NCBI GenBank assembly: GCA_002734065.2
Contig: NVXU02000048.1
Span: forward strand, 17,114-81,113
Length of the DNA stretch: 64,000 nucleotides
Source: Fluviicola sp.
Lineage (GTDB): Bacteria > Bacteroidota > Bacteroidia > Flavobacteriales_D > Crocinitomicaceae
Direction of reading: 5' to 3'
The number at the start of each line of letters is the position of its first letter. Within the stretch, counting starts at the first letter, position 1. The translations under genes and the position numbers were made by a program. This document shows, one piece after another, positions 54,218-62,991 of this stretch. The notes below the pieces were generated by a model that worked only from the letters and a program-made list of their open reading frames with translations, made no database searches and was not told the origin of the DNA.

Positions 54218-54296
54218 ATTGGAGTATTAGAGCATTAGAGCATTGGAGCTTTCGACAATTCATAATTCATAATCTACCAAGAGTGAGCTTCACTCC

Positions 54297-54336
54297 TCAC
54301 TCCTCACTGGTTACCGAGCGTTAGTCGAGGTACACT
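54297..54336. repeat. 40-bp REP-like repeat, copy 1
   Basis: TCACTCCTCACTGGTTACCG ... to 54336. Matches 55178-55217 at 39 of 40 bases. It ends 3 bp before the methyltransferase stop codon. Confidence 0.85.
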
Positions 54337-54338
54337 CC

Positions 54339-55037
54339 TCACTCTTCCTCTCTACTCTTCCTCGCAATCCCGTAAACAATGTACTTCTTGCTTTTTGGAA
54401 TAACAGGACTAAAAACTGCATCTACTTTGCTTAAAAATCGTCGCTGTGCTTCTGAGCGTCCAAAAGTTCCAAAGAAGCCAACTGTCTGGTAAGTAACTGT
54501 TTCAAATTGACTAAAAAGACCATCAATTTCTTTGTATTTTAGGTAATTCCATCTTGCTCCCCAACTCACAAAGCGTTTTCTCACAAAACGGTGCAAAAAA
54601 GAGGATTCCAAATTTTCGGAGAATAATAATTGTCCACCGGGTTTCAATGATTGATAGATTTCATCCACTGTTTTTTGAAAAAGATGATTTTTACCATTTC
54701 CAGCAATTCCACCAAGAATAGATTTGAAAATTACGATGTCAAATTCATTTTTAAAGCCAATATTGGTTGCATCAATCGCTTTGTATTGGATTTGATGGCT
54801 AACACCGTGTTTTTTGTGAAGCTCTTTCGCTTTTTCTTCTGGAGAATTTAAGTCAGAGCAAATCACAGAGCAATTGTTTTTGGCAAGCAACAAAGACAAT
54901 CCTCCTTTGTTACCTCCTAATTCTAATCCTAGCATATTCTCAGAGCTAAAATCAACATTCTGCTCCCAATAATCAATCGCTTTTGACCAATTCGTGATGT
55001 CCCAATCAACGATGTCTTTTAGTAAGTCTTTGTTCAT
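54339..55037 (-). CDS. Class I SAM-dependent methyltransferase
   Basis: About 232 residues from ATG 55037 (MNKDLLKDIV); the longer frame adds a basic leader without support. The SAM site is LGLELGGNKGGLSLLLAK (motif I), CSDLNSPEE (motif II acidic residue), and LKPGGQLLFSENLESS (post-motif). The acceptor is unknown. The last residues (RKSREEE) come from a TC-rich repeat tract, so the natural tail may be altered. Confidence 0.85.
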   Translation of the reverse strand: MNKDLLKDIVDWDITNWSKAIDYWEQNVDFSSENMLGLELGGNKGGLSLLLAKNNCSVICSDLNSPEEKAKELHKKHGVSHQIQYKAIDATNIGFKNEFDIVIFKSILGGIAGNGKNHLFQKTVDEIYQSLKPGGQLLFSENLESSFLHRFVRKRFVSWGARWNYLKYKEIDGLFSQFETVTYQTVGFFGTFGRSEAQRRFLSKVDAVFSPVIPKSKKYIVYGIARKSREEE

Positions 55038-55177
55038 AATTAGTATTTTTGTAGTTCGACTTTTTGACCGCTTCGCTTCTTGACTGAAATAATCCATAAC
55101 TTTAACACACTCTGGTCATCACAATTCTAACAGAAGTCAACTTCACTCATCACTCATCACTCATCACTCATCGTTCA

Positions 55178-55217
55178 TCACTCCTCACTGGTTACCGAGC
55201 GTCAGTCGAGGTACACT
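55178..55217. repeat. 40-bp REP-like repeat, copy 2, coding
   Basis: Near-identical to 54297-54336. On the minus strand it supplies the last ten codons (SVPRLTLGNQ) and the stop of the lytic transglycosylase gene. Confidence 0.85.
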
Positions 55218-56111
55218 TCTCCTTTCACTAACAATCAACTGTGAAGCTAATGCTATTTGCGAGTAATTTTGAGAATTATTTCCAAACTGTGCGGCCTTAT
55301 TTTGCCACATTGCTTTAATGAGTTCTTGTCCGCCTTCAGCTGGGTTAATAACATTGACAACCGCTTTTACATTCAACGCACCGGCGTGATAGACATGCAA
55401 AACGAACAGTCTGAACCAAATATCGGTTTCATTATAAGTGATATTTTTTGCATCTAATATTTTCTTTGCTTCGGGAATGCAAATCTTTTTTAGCAATTGC
55501 GACGCTCCGAATGCACTGCGCTTAAAATCTTTTCTTTCGTCAAGAGAGCGGTTAACAGTTAACCCTTGCGACCTTGCAACTCTCGGCATCAACTGAAAAG
55601 GACCGTAAGCTCCAACCCTCGATTTTTTCATTTGCCCAGGACTTTCTATCAGTAAAATCGCTTGTGCATACCACGGATCTACGTTATTCTTGGTAAATTC
55701 TGCAGCGCCTTCTATCAATGTTGGGTAAACGGTTTCAAATTTGTAAAAATCATTCTTCCCAGTGGTTCTGTAAATTTTCGCATCTCCCACAAGTTGATGC
55801 TTCGTTCTAATACTGTCACGATAATCGTCTTTTTGTTGGTCAGACATTAAGTTATAATCCGCCAAACTCATTTTTTCAATAATCACTCGTGATGCTGCAA
55901 TATTTATAAGGCAAGAATCGGGAGAAAGCATCATTATTTGCTTCCAGAATATCGGCTGAGGTAATTCTGCCCAACCTTCTTCTAAGAGAACTTTCTCATC
56001 AATGATTTCGTGAATGTTTTCTGGATGAATTTCATCTTCAATAACGGCATTGCTTGGTTGCGCTATTGCAAAAATTGGTAGGGAGATAAAAAGGAGAATA
56101 ATTAATCGCAT
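55185..56111 (-). CDS. Lytic transglycosylase, SLT domain
   Basis: A 308-residue exported protein (signal peptide 1-17, IAIA-Q). The SLT domain occupies about residues 145-290 with catalytic E156 in AILLIESPGQ, then GAYGPFQLMPRVARS and the later YHAGA segment. These enzymes cut glycan strands of peptidoglycan with anhydro-sugar formation. The first 140 residues are a helical region without a named domain. The last ten residues are encoded by a dispersed repeat, suggesting the native C-terminus was replaced. Confidence 0.88.
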   Translation of the reverse strand: MRLIILLFISLPIFAIAQPSNAVIEDEIHPENIHEIIDEKVLLEEGWAELPQPIFWKQIMMLSPDSCLINIAASRVIIEKMSLADYNLMSDQQKDDYRDSIRTKHQLVGDAKIYRTTGKNDFYKFETVYPTLIEGAAEFTKNNVDPWYAQAILLIESPGQMKKSRVGAYGPFQLMPRVARSQGLTVNRSLDERKDFKRSAFGASQLLKKICIPEAKKILDAKNITYNETDIWFRLFVLHVYHAGALNVKAVVNVINPAEGGQELIKAMWQNKAAQFGNNSQNYSQIALASQLIVSERRSVPRLTLGNQ

Positions 56112-56234
56112 ATATAACAGTTTTAATGTATGGAAGTACTAAAGTAACGAAGAACGTGCCAGTTTTGTTACACCTTCCATGAAAACAATGCACAATGCTT
56201 CGTTGATAGTGCGAATATTTCTAAATTTACAACA

Positions 56235-56483
56235 ATGAATATCATTAAGAAAGTATTCTCTTTTCCGATTTTGGTCTTGGTCAAAATTTACCAGTGGGTA
56301 ATTAGTCCATTGACTCCGCAATCGTGCAGGTACCACCCAACCTGTTCTAATTACATGATAGAATCACTGCGTATTTGGGGGCCAATAAAAGGTACTTGGT
56401 TAGGTTTAAAAAGAATTGCTTCTTGCCATCCTTGGGGTGGGGGTGGGGATGACCCAGTACCTAAGAAGGGGGAGTCAGGTTAG
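56235..56483 (+). CDS. yidD: Membrane protein insertion efficiency factor YidD
   Basis: An 82-residue small protein associated with the inner membrane that aids YidC-dependent insertion. Family signature: LVKIYQWVISPL, SCRYHPTCSNYMIESL and the C-terminal HPWGGGGDDPVP. The N-terminal amphipathic helix covers residues 1-20. The tail KKGESG differs from the duplicated tail fragment at 57736, which ends EKD. It stands alone with a TAAATTTA near-match upstream. Confidence 0.94.
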   Translation: MNIIKKVFSFPILVLVKIYQWVISPLTPQSCRYHPTCSNYMIESLRIWGPIKGTWLGLKRIASCHPWGGGGDDPVPKKGESG

Positions 56484-56528
56484 GTTTTTACCTTGAAGTT
56501 TCTATTTATTTAAACAATAAGTTGTATT

Positions 56529-57410
56529 TTGATGAAAAAAGCAATTTTGAGATTCTTTCTACTTATATCATTTTCGTTTTTTACGCTGTACATGAAAGCT
56601 CAAAACTTGGTTCCAAATCCGAGTTTTGAAGATACGTTGAACTGTCCGACTGACCATTCTCAAATTAATTCAACATCAAATTGGTTTCAGCCCTCTAATG
56701 GCACCCCTGATATATATAATTCTTGTTCAAATGATATAGATGCGAGTGCACCGTTAAATTTTTTAGGTTACCAAAATGCAAGATCTGGAAATGCTTATTC
56801 TGGGATCTATGTCTCATCATCTAATATAGGTTATGGTGTAAATTATCGAGAGTATATTGAAGTTGAATTATTAAGTGCGTTGCAACTGGGGGAAACATAT
56901 TATGTAAGTTTTTTTGTGTCACTCGCAGATAGTATGCAAACTACATCAGATCAAATTGGAGCCTTTTTCTCTGCAGATAGTCTTATTTCTAATAGTTGGT
57001 TCAATTTTTCAGTAGTCCCTCAGGTTGAAAATATGATTGGCGATTATATCTCTGATAAACAATCGTGGGTATTAGTATCTGGATCATATGTTGCTCTTGG
57101 TGGGGAAAGATTTATTACAATTGGCAATTTCAGGGACTCTTCTAGTACTAGTTTATTTTATGCGGGTCCTGGAGGTACAAGTTTTTTACATGAAAATGGT
57201 ATGGTTTATTTCTATATCGACGATGTTTGTGTTTCTAAGAGTGAAGAAGCCTGTATCAATAGTTTAGGGTTAAACTCTTTTGGTAAGGCAAAAAGAAATA
57301 TTGTTTGTATTTTAGATTTGATGGGTAGAAAGGTGTCTTACAAACCAAATACGATTCAAATTTATATATTTGATGATGGTACGACGGAAAAAGTTTTCAA
57401 AGTTGAATAA
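56529..57410 (+). CDS. Secreted protein with possible T9SS type A tail
   Basis: A 293-residue exported protein. Signal peptide to about residue 25 (MKA-Q), then NLVPNPSFED, an opening common in Bacteroidota secreted and OmpA-type proteins, and a carbohydrate-binding-like beta-sandwich ending FYIDDVCVSK. The last 50 residues (VCILDLMGRKV, IYIFDDGTTEKVFKVE) resemble a short type A sorting domain. No enzyme motif. It lies between yidD and an rlmF/yidD scar, so it may have arrived with the rearrangement. Confidence 0.75.
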   Translation: MMKKAILRFFLLISFSFFTLYMKAQNLVPNPSFEDTLNCPTDHSQINSTSNWFQPSNGTPDIYNSCSNDIDASAPLNFLGYQNARSGNAYSGIYVSSSNIGYGVNYREYIEVELLSALQLGETYYVSFFVSLADSMQTTSDQIGAFFSADSLISNSWFNFSVVPQVENMIGDYISDKQSWVLVSGSYVALGGERFITIGNFRDSSSTSLFYAGPGGTSFLHENGMVYFYIDDVCVSKSEEACINSLGLNSFGKAKRNIVCILDLMGRKVSYKPNTIQIYIFDDGTTEKVFKVE

Positions 57411-57544
57411 TTCTAAACAAATCTCACGAATAATGTGAATTATGCTCAGTCCATTAAAACAATAGACCCAAAAAAGCTTCGTTATTCTAAAAAATTATTT
57501 TACACTGAATTGGAAGCCCTTATTTTGAACAAAACTCATAAATC

Positions 57545-57735
57545 ATACCTCCAAAAACACAACCACAAGAAAAAATAAGACTTCACCCTCGAAATAAAAA
57601 CAGAGAGAGGTATGATTTGGATGCATTAAAAATTAGCACCCCTGAATTAAAAAACCACATTAGCTTTAATAAATTTAGAAACGAATCAATTGATTTTTCC
57701 AACCCACTTGCAGTAAAGTATTTAAATAGAGCATG
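57545..57735 (+). pseudogene. rlmF: rlmF 5' fragment
   Basis: About 60 codons read PKTQPQEK, LHPRNKNRERYDLDAL, STPEL, ESIDFSNPLAVKYLNRA, the N-terminus of RlmF, the 23S rRNA A1618 N6-methyltransferase. The expected start appears as ATA at 57545. The rest of the gene, including its SAM domain, is missing, and the sequence passes at about 57735 into a yidD tail. Confidence 0.82.
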
Positions 57736-57792
57736 GCTTCTTGCCATCCTTGGGGTGGGGGTGGAGATGATCCGGTGCCGGAGAAGGATTAG
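57736..57792 (+). pseudogene. yidD: yidD 3' tail fragment
   Basis: Bases 57736-57764 are identical to 56418-56446 in intact yidD (29 of 29). The rest differs mainly at third codon positions and reads ASCHPWGGGGDDPVPEKD before TAG. It is a second, beheaded yidD copy joined to the rlmF fragment. Confidence 0.85.
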
Positions 57793-57818
57793 GCATGTTT
57801 TTTGTTGGGTGTTTAAAT

Positions 57819-58265
57819 ATGAAGTGCATTTTTCTTTTCATAATCTTATTCCCATTCTTTGTTAGCAGCCAAGATGAGTCTTTACCTCCCGTTCTTACAG
57901 CCCCAGTTGACACCGTTCTTTACTTCTATGATCCAGAAGTTGCCGGAGAAGATAGTATTGTCTATCTCTATCCAGATAAAGAAGCTCAATTTCCTGGAGG
58001 AATACTAGGGTTACTAAAGTACTTTTCTGACAGCTTACTTCGTCCAATTGAATGTGGAAGCATTTGTGTAGTGGGTCGCATTTATCTAAAGTTTATCATA
58101 AATAAGAGTGGTCAAGTTTCAAATATTGAAATTGAGAGGGGGATAGATAAAGTTCTTGATAAAATCACAAAAGAAATGATTGAGAATATGCCCAATTGGA
58201 AGCCAGCTTTACATAATGGAGAAAAGGTACGCTCTTTTGTTAGATTGCCAGTAAATTGGGAATGA
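57819..58265 (+). CDS. TonB C-terminal-domain exported protein
   Basis: About 148 residues from ATG 57819 (MKCIFLFIILF); ATG 57795 is an alternative eight codons upstream. Signal peptide to VSS-Q. After a Pro-rich start and FPGGILGLLKYFSD, the TonB_C-like fold follows (VVGRIYLKFIINKSGQVSNIEIERGID, ENMPNWKPALHNGEKVRSFVRLPVNW). There is no membrane anchor or proline rod like classical TonB, so it belongs to the small secreted TonB-like proteins of Bacteroidota. Role unknown. Confidence 0.82.
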   Translation: MKCIFLFIILFPFFVSSQDESLPPVLTAPVDTVLYFYDPEVAGEDSIVYLYPDKEAQFPGGILGLLKYFSDSLLRPIECGSICVVGRIYLKFIINKSGQVSNIEIERGIDKVLDKITKEMIENMPNWKPALHNGEKVRSFVRLPVNWE

Positions 58266-58335
58266 CTTAACTTTGAAACTTCAACCCCTAAAAAAAGTTG
58301 CTTCCATGACTTAAATTCATTATTTTGTCTGCTAA

Positions 58336-58716
58336 ATGAACCTTAGAATCATAAATATAGCACTTTCGATTTCTGTTATTTGCATCTTATTCATTGATTT
58401 CTTTTTGACCAATGAATTTAATGTTGAGCGTGGTTTCTTAGATGTATTTGTACTATTATTAATTCTCAATACGTTTCGATTAGTAGTAGAGAATAAAATC
58501 AGAATGATTACTATTGGTATATGCCTTAACTTAGGCTTACTTGGCTTTTTATTGTTCAACATACCAATATTTTCGATTCTAATTTTTGGTATTGGGTTTA
58601 CAGGTAGAAGTTTTCCTCTCATCATGGCGGTAGCGATAATTATTAACTTTTGGCTTATTGGTGTTTTAATTTCTGAAACAATAAGATTAATTAGAACCAA
58701 AATACAGCACAACTAA
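58336..58716 (+). CDS. Small four-helix membrane protein
   Basis: A 126-residue protein, almost wholly hydrophobic, with four predicted membrane helices (6-24, 35-52, 57-78, 92-115). No family recognised. It overlaps nothing and abuts the next small membrane-protein gene (stop at 58716, start at 58717), suggesting a two-gene unit. Confidence 0.62.
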   Translation: MNLRIINIALSISVICILFIDFFLTNEFNVERGFLDVFVLLLILNTFRLVVENKIRMITIGICLNLGLLGFLLFNIPIFSILIFGIGFTGRSFPLIMAVAIIINFWLIGVLISETIRLIRTKIQHN

Positions 58717-59010
58717 ATGAGTTCAGAAAGCGCAATAAGAAACCGACCAACTTTGAGAGAATTAATCATTTTAGCGATAACCCTTTTGATTTCTTTTGTG
58801 ATTGGAATTATGGCATTATTGCTGACATTTGAGGTCTTAATTTCCTACTTGCCAAGCGAAAAGATTTTAGAAGATGGAACTGTTGAGCGTTATCAGCCAT
58901 TTTTTCAACTTTTCATCAGTGTTGGTGTCGGAATCATTGTTTTTGTAGCAATAGCTATTATTGGGTTTTCTATTCTAAATAAAAGAATGTTGAAATCGAG
59001 TAGAACTTAA
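58717..59010 (+). CDS. Small two-helix membrane protein
   Basis: A 97-residue protein with two membrane helices (about 17-45 and 66-88) and an acidic loop between (SEKILEDGTVERYQ). No family recognised. It starts immediately after the preceding stop and is likely co-translated with it. Confidence 0.65.
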   Translation: MSSESAIRNRPTLRELIILAITLLISFVIGIMALLLTFEVLISYLPSEKILEDGTVERYQPFFQLFISVGVGIIVFVAIAIIGFSILNKRMLKSSRT

Positions 59011-59060
59011 TTTGTTTATGTTACCAAGATTTGGTATATTTAATTAAATTTAGAATGAAA

Positions 59061-59303
59061 ATGGGGAAAAATACATCAATATCAATTGGAAATCACTTTG
59101 AGGATTTTATCAAAGGTGAAGTGAAATCTGGAAGATACAATTCTGTCAGCGAGGTAATTCGTTCAGCATTAAGATTGTTAGAATGGGAAGAAAAAAAGGA
59201 GAGAGAGTTAATTAAAGCTCTTGAAGTTGGAGAAAAAAGTGGATTTGTTGAAAATTTTGATCCAAAACAAAATTTGGAGAAATTGCATCGTCAACACTTA
59301 TGA
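59061..59303 (+). CDS. parD: ParD-like antitoxin
   Basis: An 80-residue protein from ATG 59061 (MGKNTSISIGNHF); ATG 59055 is an alternative. The N-terminal ribbon-helix-helix (SISIGNHFEDFIKGEVKSGRYNSVSEVIRSALRLLEWEE) is the DNA-binding part of ParD antitoxins and the acidic tail binds the toxin. It overlaps the toxin gene by 4 bp (ATGA). Confidence 0.93.
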   Translation: MGKNTSISIGNHFEDFIKGEVKSGRYNSVSEVIRSALRLLEWEEKKERELIKALEVGEKSGFVENFDPKQNLEKLHRQHL

Positions 59304-59602
59304 GTGAAAAAAAATATCGAATAAGTAAACAGGCAATTGAAGATTTAAACAATATCTGGATTTATACATTTCATAAATGGTCAAAAGACCAAGCAGATAG
59401 GTATTACAATTTGATGATTGAAGACATTGAATTTATTTCGGGAAATTTTATGATTGGAAAGTCATTGGAACAAACTCGAAAAAATTATAGAGTAACTAAA
59501 ATAAAATCACACCTAATCTTTTATAGAAAAATTGATGCTGAAATAGTAGAGGTAGTGAGGATTCTACATCAAAGAATGGATGTTAAAAAGTATTTGAAAT
59601 AA
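59300..59602 (+). CDS. parE: ParE-like toxin
   Basis: A 100-residue ParE/RelE-superfamily toxin: YRISKQAIEDLNNIWIYTFHKWSKDQADRYY helices and the C-terminal RVTKIKSHLIFYRKIDAEIVEVVRILHQRMD strands. ParE toxins inhibit DNA gyrase. Partnered with the preceding ParD. It is the fourth toxin-antitoxin locus in the window and, unlike the two RelE pairs, is not repeat-flanked. Confidence 0.93.
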   Translation: MSEKKYRISKQAIEDLNNIWIYTFHKWSKDQADRYYNLMIEDIEFISGNFMIGKSLEQTRKNYRVTKIKSHLIFYRKIDAEIVEVVRILHQRMDVKKYLK

Positions 59603-59644
59603 ACCGCATCAATTTTTCAAAAGGATGTTTAAATCGATTCCGCT

Positions 59645-59703
<59 letters not shown>

Positions 59704-59726
59704 TAACACACTTTGGGCATCACAAT

Positions 59727-61076
59727 TCACAATTCATAATTCAACAATCGCCTTCGTCCAACCTCCCACAAAAACATCCCAACCACCAACGCATATTCTG
59801 CAATAGAAACCAACCTCACTTGCCAAACAGAATTATCACTGTATTCGTAAAAAACATAAGAAAAGAAGATGGCAAAACTCCACGCTAAAGGAAATGTATA
59901 ATTTGTAAAGAGCGAAAACGCAAGCAATGGTAAAACATACCAAGGATGCAAAGTGCTACTTAAAATTAAGTACACAAAAAACGCAACGGTGATTCTCTTG
60001 AACAACTTCCTCCAATCGAAATTGTTAGGGTCAATGCGACCTCCCCAAAGTGCTAAAGCAATGATTATTGTCAAAGCAATGGCAGAAAGTCTAGGTCCAT
60101 AGGTTCTGGTCATGTTCCAACCGACGTCCCAAAAACCAAATTGGATGTAATAATAGAGAATAAAGGAGTTGAATTCAAAAACTTCAAAATACAGGCGCAA
60201 ACTGGTCACGAAATTGTTGATATTCTCTGAATCTAACTGAATGAAACCAAAAGCGACTACGAGCAAAATTGTTAGGATGTAAAATGTAATCGCTTTTCTC
60301 CAACCTAAAAAACGCAAGAAAAATGGAAGGATAAGCAAGGGAACTAACTTTATCTGCACTGCAATTGCAAAGAAAAGACTTCCTAAGATTTCTTTCTTCT
60401 GCAACAAAAAATAAAACGCAATAAATAGGAAGGATATCATTACCCCTTCAAAATGAGTATTGCCTGTACATTCTATGATCCAAAGAGGATTGAGGTACAA
60501 TAACCACATCCTTGATTTTTCTATTTTTAGATTCTCCAATAGTTTTATCAAGAAGAATGCGCCTAAAACTTCTGTAAGAACAATGAGCAATTTTAAAACA
60601 AAGGCATTGATGAGCAAAGAATCAGAGCAAGCTGCTGCAACGATGAAATAAAGTTGATTAATTGGAGGATAGCAAGAATAATTAGCTTGAGACATGGAAC
60701 CAATTCCGTTGTAAATATCTTGCATGTATGCGCTCGATGTCACAAAATCTCTAGTTGCTAATTCTTGCGGTGTAAAATCGAATGGATTGATTCCTTGCAA
60801 GGTTATTTCCCCGTCCCACAAAAACCGGTAATAATCAATGGAGAGGTTGGGCTCATTCCACATAGAAAGTAACTGCGCAACGATAGCTATGAATAAGAGG
60901 TGCTTAAATTGGAAGGTGTTTCGTTGAGAATAGATTCCTAAGTAGGCAATAAAAGCGAGGGTGTAAAAAATGGCAATGAATGCAAAATTTGTTCTGTCGT
61001 CTTCAAAATTGATAAAGAAAATGGAGAGCAAAAATACCAAAGGACTAAACGCTATGAGAATACGTTTAGCTGTCAT
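59727..61076 (-). CDS. Polyprenol-linked mannosyltransferase-like membrane protein (GT87-type)
   Basis: A 449-residue protein with about 12 membrane helices. The early loop SIDYYRFLWDGEITLQGINPF and the CYPPINQLYF segment, plus NPLWIIECTGNTHFEGVM, match membrane glycosyltransferases of the GT-C/GT87 type that use polyprenyl-phosphate sugars in the periplasm. It directly follows (1 bp) the GT2 synthase and a Dpm-like GT2, which could make the lipid-linked donor. Sugar and acceptor unknown. Confidence 0.8.
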   Translation of the reverse strand: MTAKRILIAFSPLVFLLSIFFINFEDDRTNFAFIAIFYTLAFIAYLGIYSQRNTFQFKHLLFIAIVAQLLSMWNEPNLSIDYYRFLWDGEITLQGINPFDFTPQELATRDFVTSSAYMQDIYNGIGSMSQANYSCYPPINQLYFIVAAACSDSLLINAFVLKLLIVLTEVLGAFFLIKLLENLKIEKSRMWLLYLNPLWIIECTGNTHFEGVMISFLFIAFYFLLQKKEILGSLFFAIAVQIKLVPLLILPFFLRFLGWRKAITFYILTILLVVAFGFIQLDSENINNFVTSLRLYFEVFEFNSFILYYYIQFGFWDVGWNMTRTYGPRLSAIALTIIIALALWGGRIDPNNFDWRKLFKRITVAFFVYLILSSTLHPWYVLPLLAFSLFTNYTFPLAWSFAIFFSYVFYEYSDNSVWQVRLVSIAEYALVVGMFLWEVGRRRLLNYEL

Positions 61077-62981
61077 TTACTTTGCTTTTACACCGCGCAA
61101 TTCTTTGATAGAATGATAGAAAACCAATCCGAAACCGAAGGCAAGCATTAGGTGAAAAGGAACCATTCCTAAATCGCCATAAATTGTTCGATTAATCGCG
61201 GTTCCTAAAAACAAAAGAAACAACAGGCCTTCGCCAATATTGAGAATGGAAAGACTTTTCTTGTCGTATTTGTTCTCTTTAGCACTATCGTTTGCTGCGA
61301 GGTTGAACTTAGGCGTTCTGACAAAAGAACTTTTAATTCCCAAATAACCTTCAATCACTGCTACTGAATTGTTCAAAGATAGTCCCATAGAAACCATTAA
61401 GAAAACAAAGAAACGACCGAAGAATTTCAAAAATGATGTGAATAAATTCTTCGTTTTATCTCGGTAAGAATGCCAGTAATAATACATGAGAAAAACAGTA
61501 CTTATTAAGAAGAATGCAGCATATTGCAATACATTGTTGAGGTCAGAGAAACTGTCTTTAATGTGTAGAACGACAAGACTCAAAAGAGCAATAATAAGGA
61601 TGAAAATGAACACGGAAGAATTAAAAAGATGCGACAAACCATGAATTCTATTCGACAATCTCACGCCTTTTGTCGTTGCTAATTGCTTCCACATTTTGAT
61701 AAAGCATTCTGCCCCTCCTTTCATCCAACGATGCTGTTGAGACTTTAAAGCCGACATCGTAATAGGCAATTCTGCAGGAGCAATAACATCCTCTCTGTAT
61801 TCAAAACGCCAACCTTTTAGTTGTGCTCGATAACTTAAATCTAAATCTTCTGTTAAGGTATCGTGTTCCCAACCACCGGCATCTTCAATGCAAGTTTTTC
61901 TCCAAACACCACCTGTTCCATTGAAGTTAATGAAGTGTCCCGAAGCCGTTCTTCCACCTTGCTCAATCGCAAAATGTCCGTTCAATCCGAAAGCTTGTAA
62001 CTCTGTGAGCAATGAATAATCTTTATTGATATGTCCCCATCGTGTTTGGACAACCCCTACTTTTTCATCATTGAAATAAGGCATCACTTTTTGCAAGAAA
62101 TCTGGATCAGGAATAAAATCAGCATCGAAAATACCGATAAAATCTCCTTCGACTCTGTCCATTGCATCGTCTAATGCTCCAGCTTTGTAACCTGTTCTAT
62201 CCGTTCGGTGAATGTGTTGAATATTAATGCCTTTTGCAGCAACTTCTGCTACTTTCTTTGCAATAACATCTACGGTTTCGTCGGTAGAATCATCTAGTAC
62301 TTGAATTTGAAATTTATCAGCAGGATAGTCAAAATTAGCAACCGTTTCGATGATTCTGTCGGCAACATACAGCTCATTGTACATCGGTAATTGGATGGTT
62401 ACTTTTGGCGTGTTATTCGGGTCGAAAACGGGCTTTATTTCGGCTTCTTTTTTCTTTTTATTCTTCACATACGTAATTGCCAAAGTCACTTGTAGAATAC
62501 TGTAGAAAAGCACTAAAAATAGACAGGCGAAGTAGAAGAAAAGAATGACTTGAGCGAATACATGTGACCAGTAATGTTCTTTGCCATAGGCATCTCCCCA
62601 ATTAAACATCCATGAGACCTTTCTGTTAATTTTGAAGGTAGAAAAGGTATATCCCTTGATGTGTTCTTCTGTCAGTGAGAAAGGAAGGTTTTGACGACTG
62701 TAAGTTTTATCATCAACAATTAAGGTGTAATCTCCCAAGGGGATGTTCTTAAAACTAAAAACACCTTCAGAATTCGATTTTGCGTTATAAATCTTTGAAG
62801 AATCAGCATTTTGAATCTTAAATTCAGCTTTTGCAACTTTTCGCTTTGTTTTTGCATCAATTACAGTTCCAGAAACGAGTTTTACGTTCTGCGCGCTTGC
62901 AAGTGTAGAAAGAAATACCAAAATCAGTACGATTGTAGTCTTTAGGTAGTTCAATTTGTTTGTTTTTGCTGTTATAATCAT
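61077..62981 (-). CDS. Processive GT2 synthase with N-terminal carboxypeptidase-regulatory-like domain
   Basis: 634 residues from ATG 62981 (MIITAKTN); the longer frame overlaps the upstream gene. Signal peptide to about 31, then a CnaB/carboxypeptidase-regulatory beta-sandwich (VSGTVIDAKTKRKVAKAEF, FSFKNIPLGDYTLIVDD) at about 34-110. A membrane helix leads to the cytoplasmic GT2 domain with DDSTD, FDADF, TEDLD and QQHRW (the D,D,D,QxxRW set of cellulose/mannan synthases), then four or five helices. Likely polymerises a hexose and exports it. Fusing an exported beta-sandwich to a synthase is unusual. Confidence 0.9.
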   Translation of the reverse strand: MIITAKTNKLNYLKTTIVLILVFLSTLASAQNVKLVSGTVIDAKTKRKVAKAEFKIQNADSSKIYNAKSNSEGVFSFKNIPLGDYTLIVDDKTYSRQNLPFSLTEEHIKGYTFSTFKINRKVSWMFNWGDAYGKEHYWSHVFAQVILFFYFACLFLVLFYSILQVTLAITYVKNKKKKEAEIKPVFDPNNTPKVTIQLPMYNELYVADRIIETVANFDYPADKFQIQVLDDSTDETVDVIAKKVAEVAAKGINIQHIHRTDRTGYKAGALDDAMDRVEGDFIGIFDADFIPDPDFLQKVMPYFNDEKVGVVQTRWGHINKDYSLLTELQAFGLNGHFAIEQGGRTASGHFINFNGTGGVWRKTCIEDAGGWEHDTLTEDLDLSYRAQLKGWRFEYREDVIAPAELPITMSALKSQQHRWMKGGAECFIKMWKQLATTKGVRLSNRIHGLSHLFNSSVFIFILIIALLSLVVLHIKDSFSDLNNVLQYAAFFLISTVFLMYYYWHSYRDKTKNLFTSFLKFFGRFFVFLMVSMGLSLNNSVAVIEGYLGIKSSFVRTPKFNLAANDSAKENKYDKKSLSILNIGEGLLFLLFLGTAINRTIYGDLGMVPFHLMLAFGFGLVFYHSIKELRGVKAK

Positions 62982-62991
62982 GCCTAATTTC

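Noticed and set aside
57617..57865. An 82-residue open frame across the rlmF/yidD scar
   Set aside because: It begins inside the rlmF fragment at a TTG and then reads the yidD tail out of frame, so it is a chance fusion frame.
58332..58712. 126-residue reading frame antisense to the four-helix membrane protein
   Set aside because: It mirrors the plus-strand gene codon for codon and has a composition (KTPI, KKPSKPK) typical of antisense shadows. The plus-strand frame gives orderly membrane helices.
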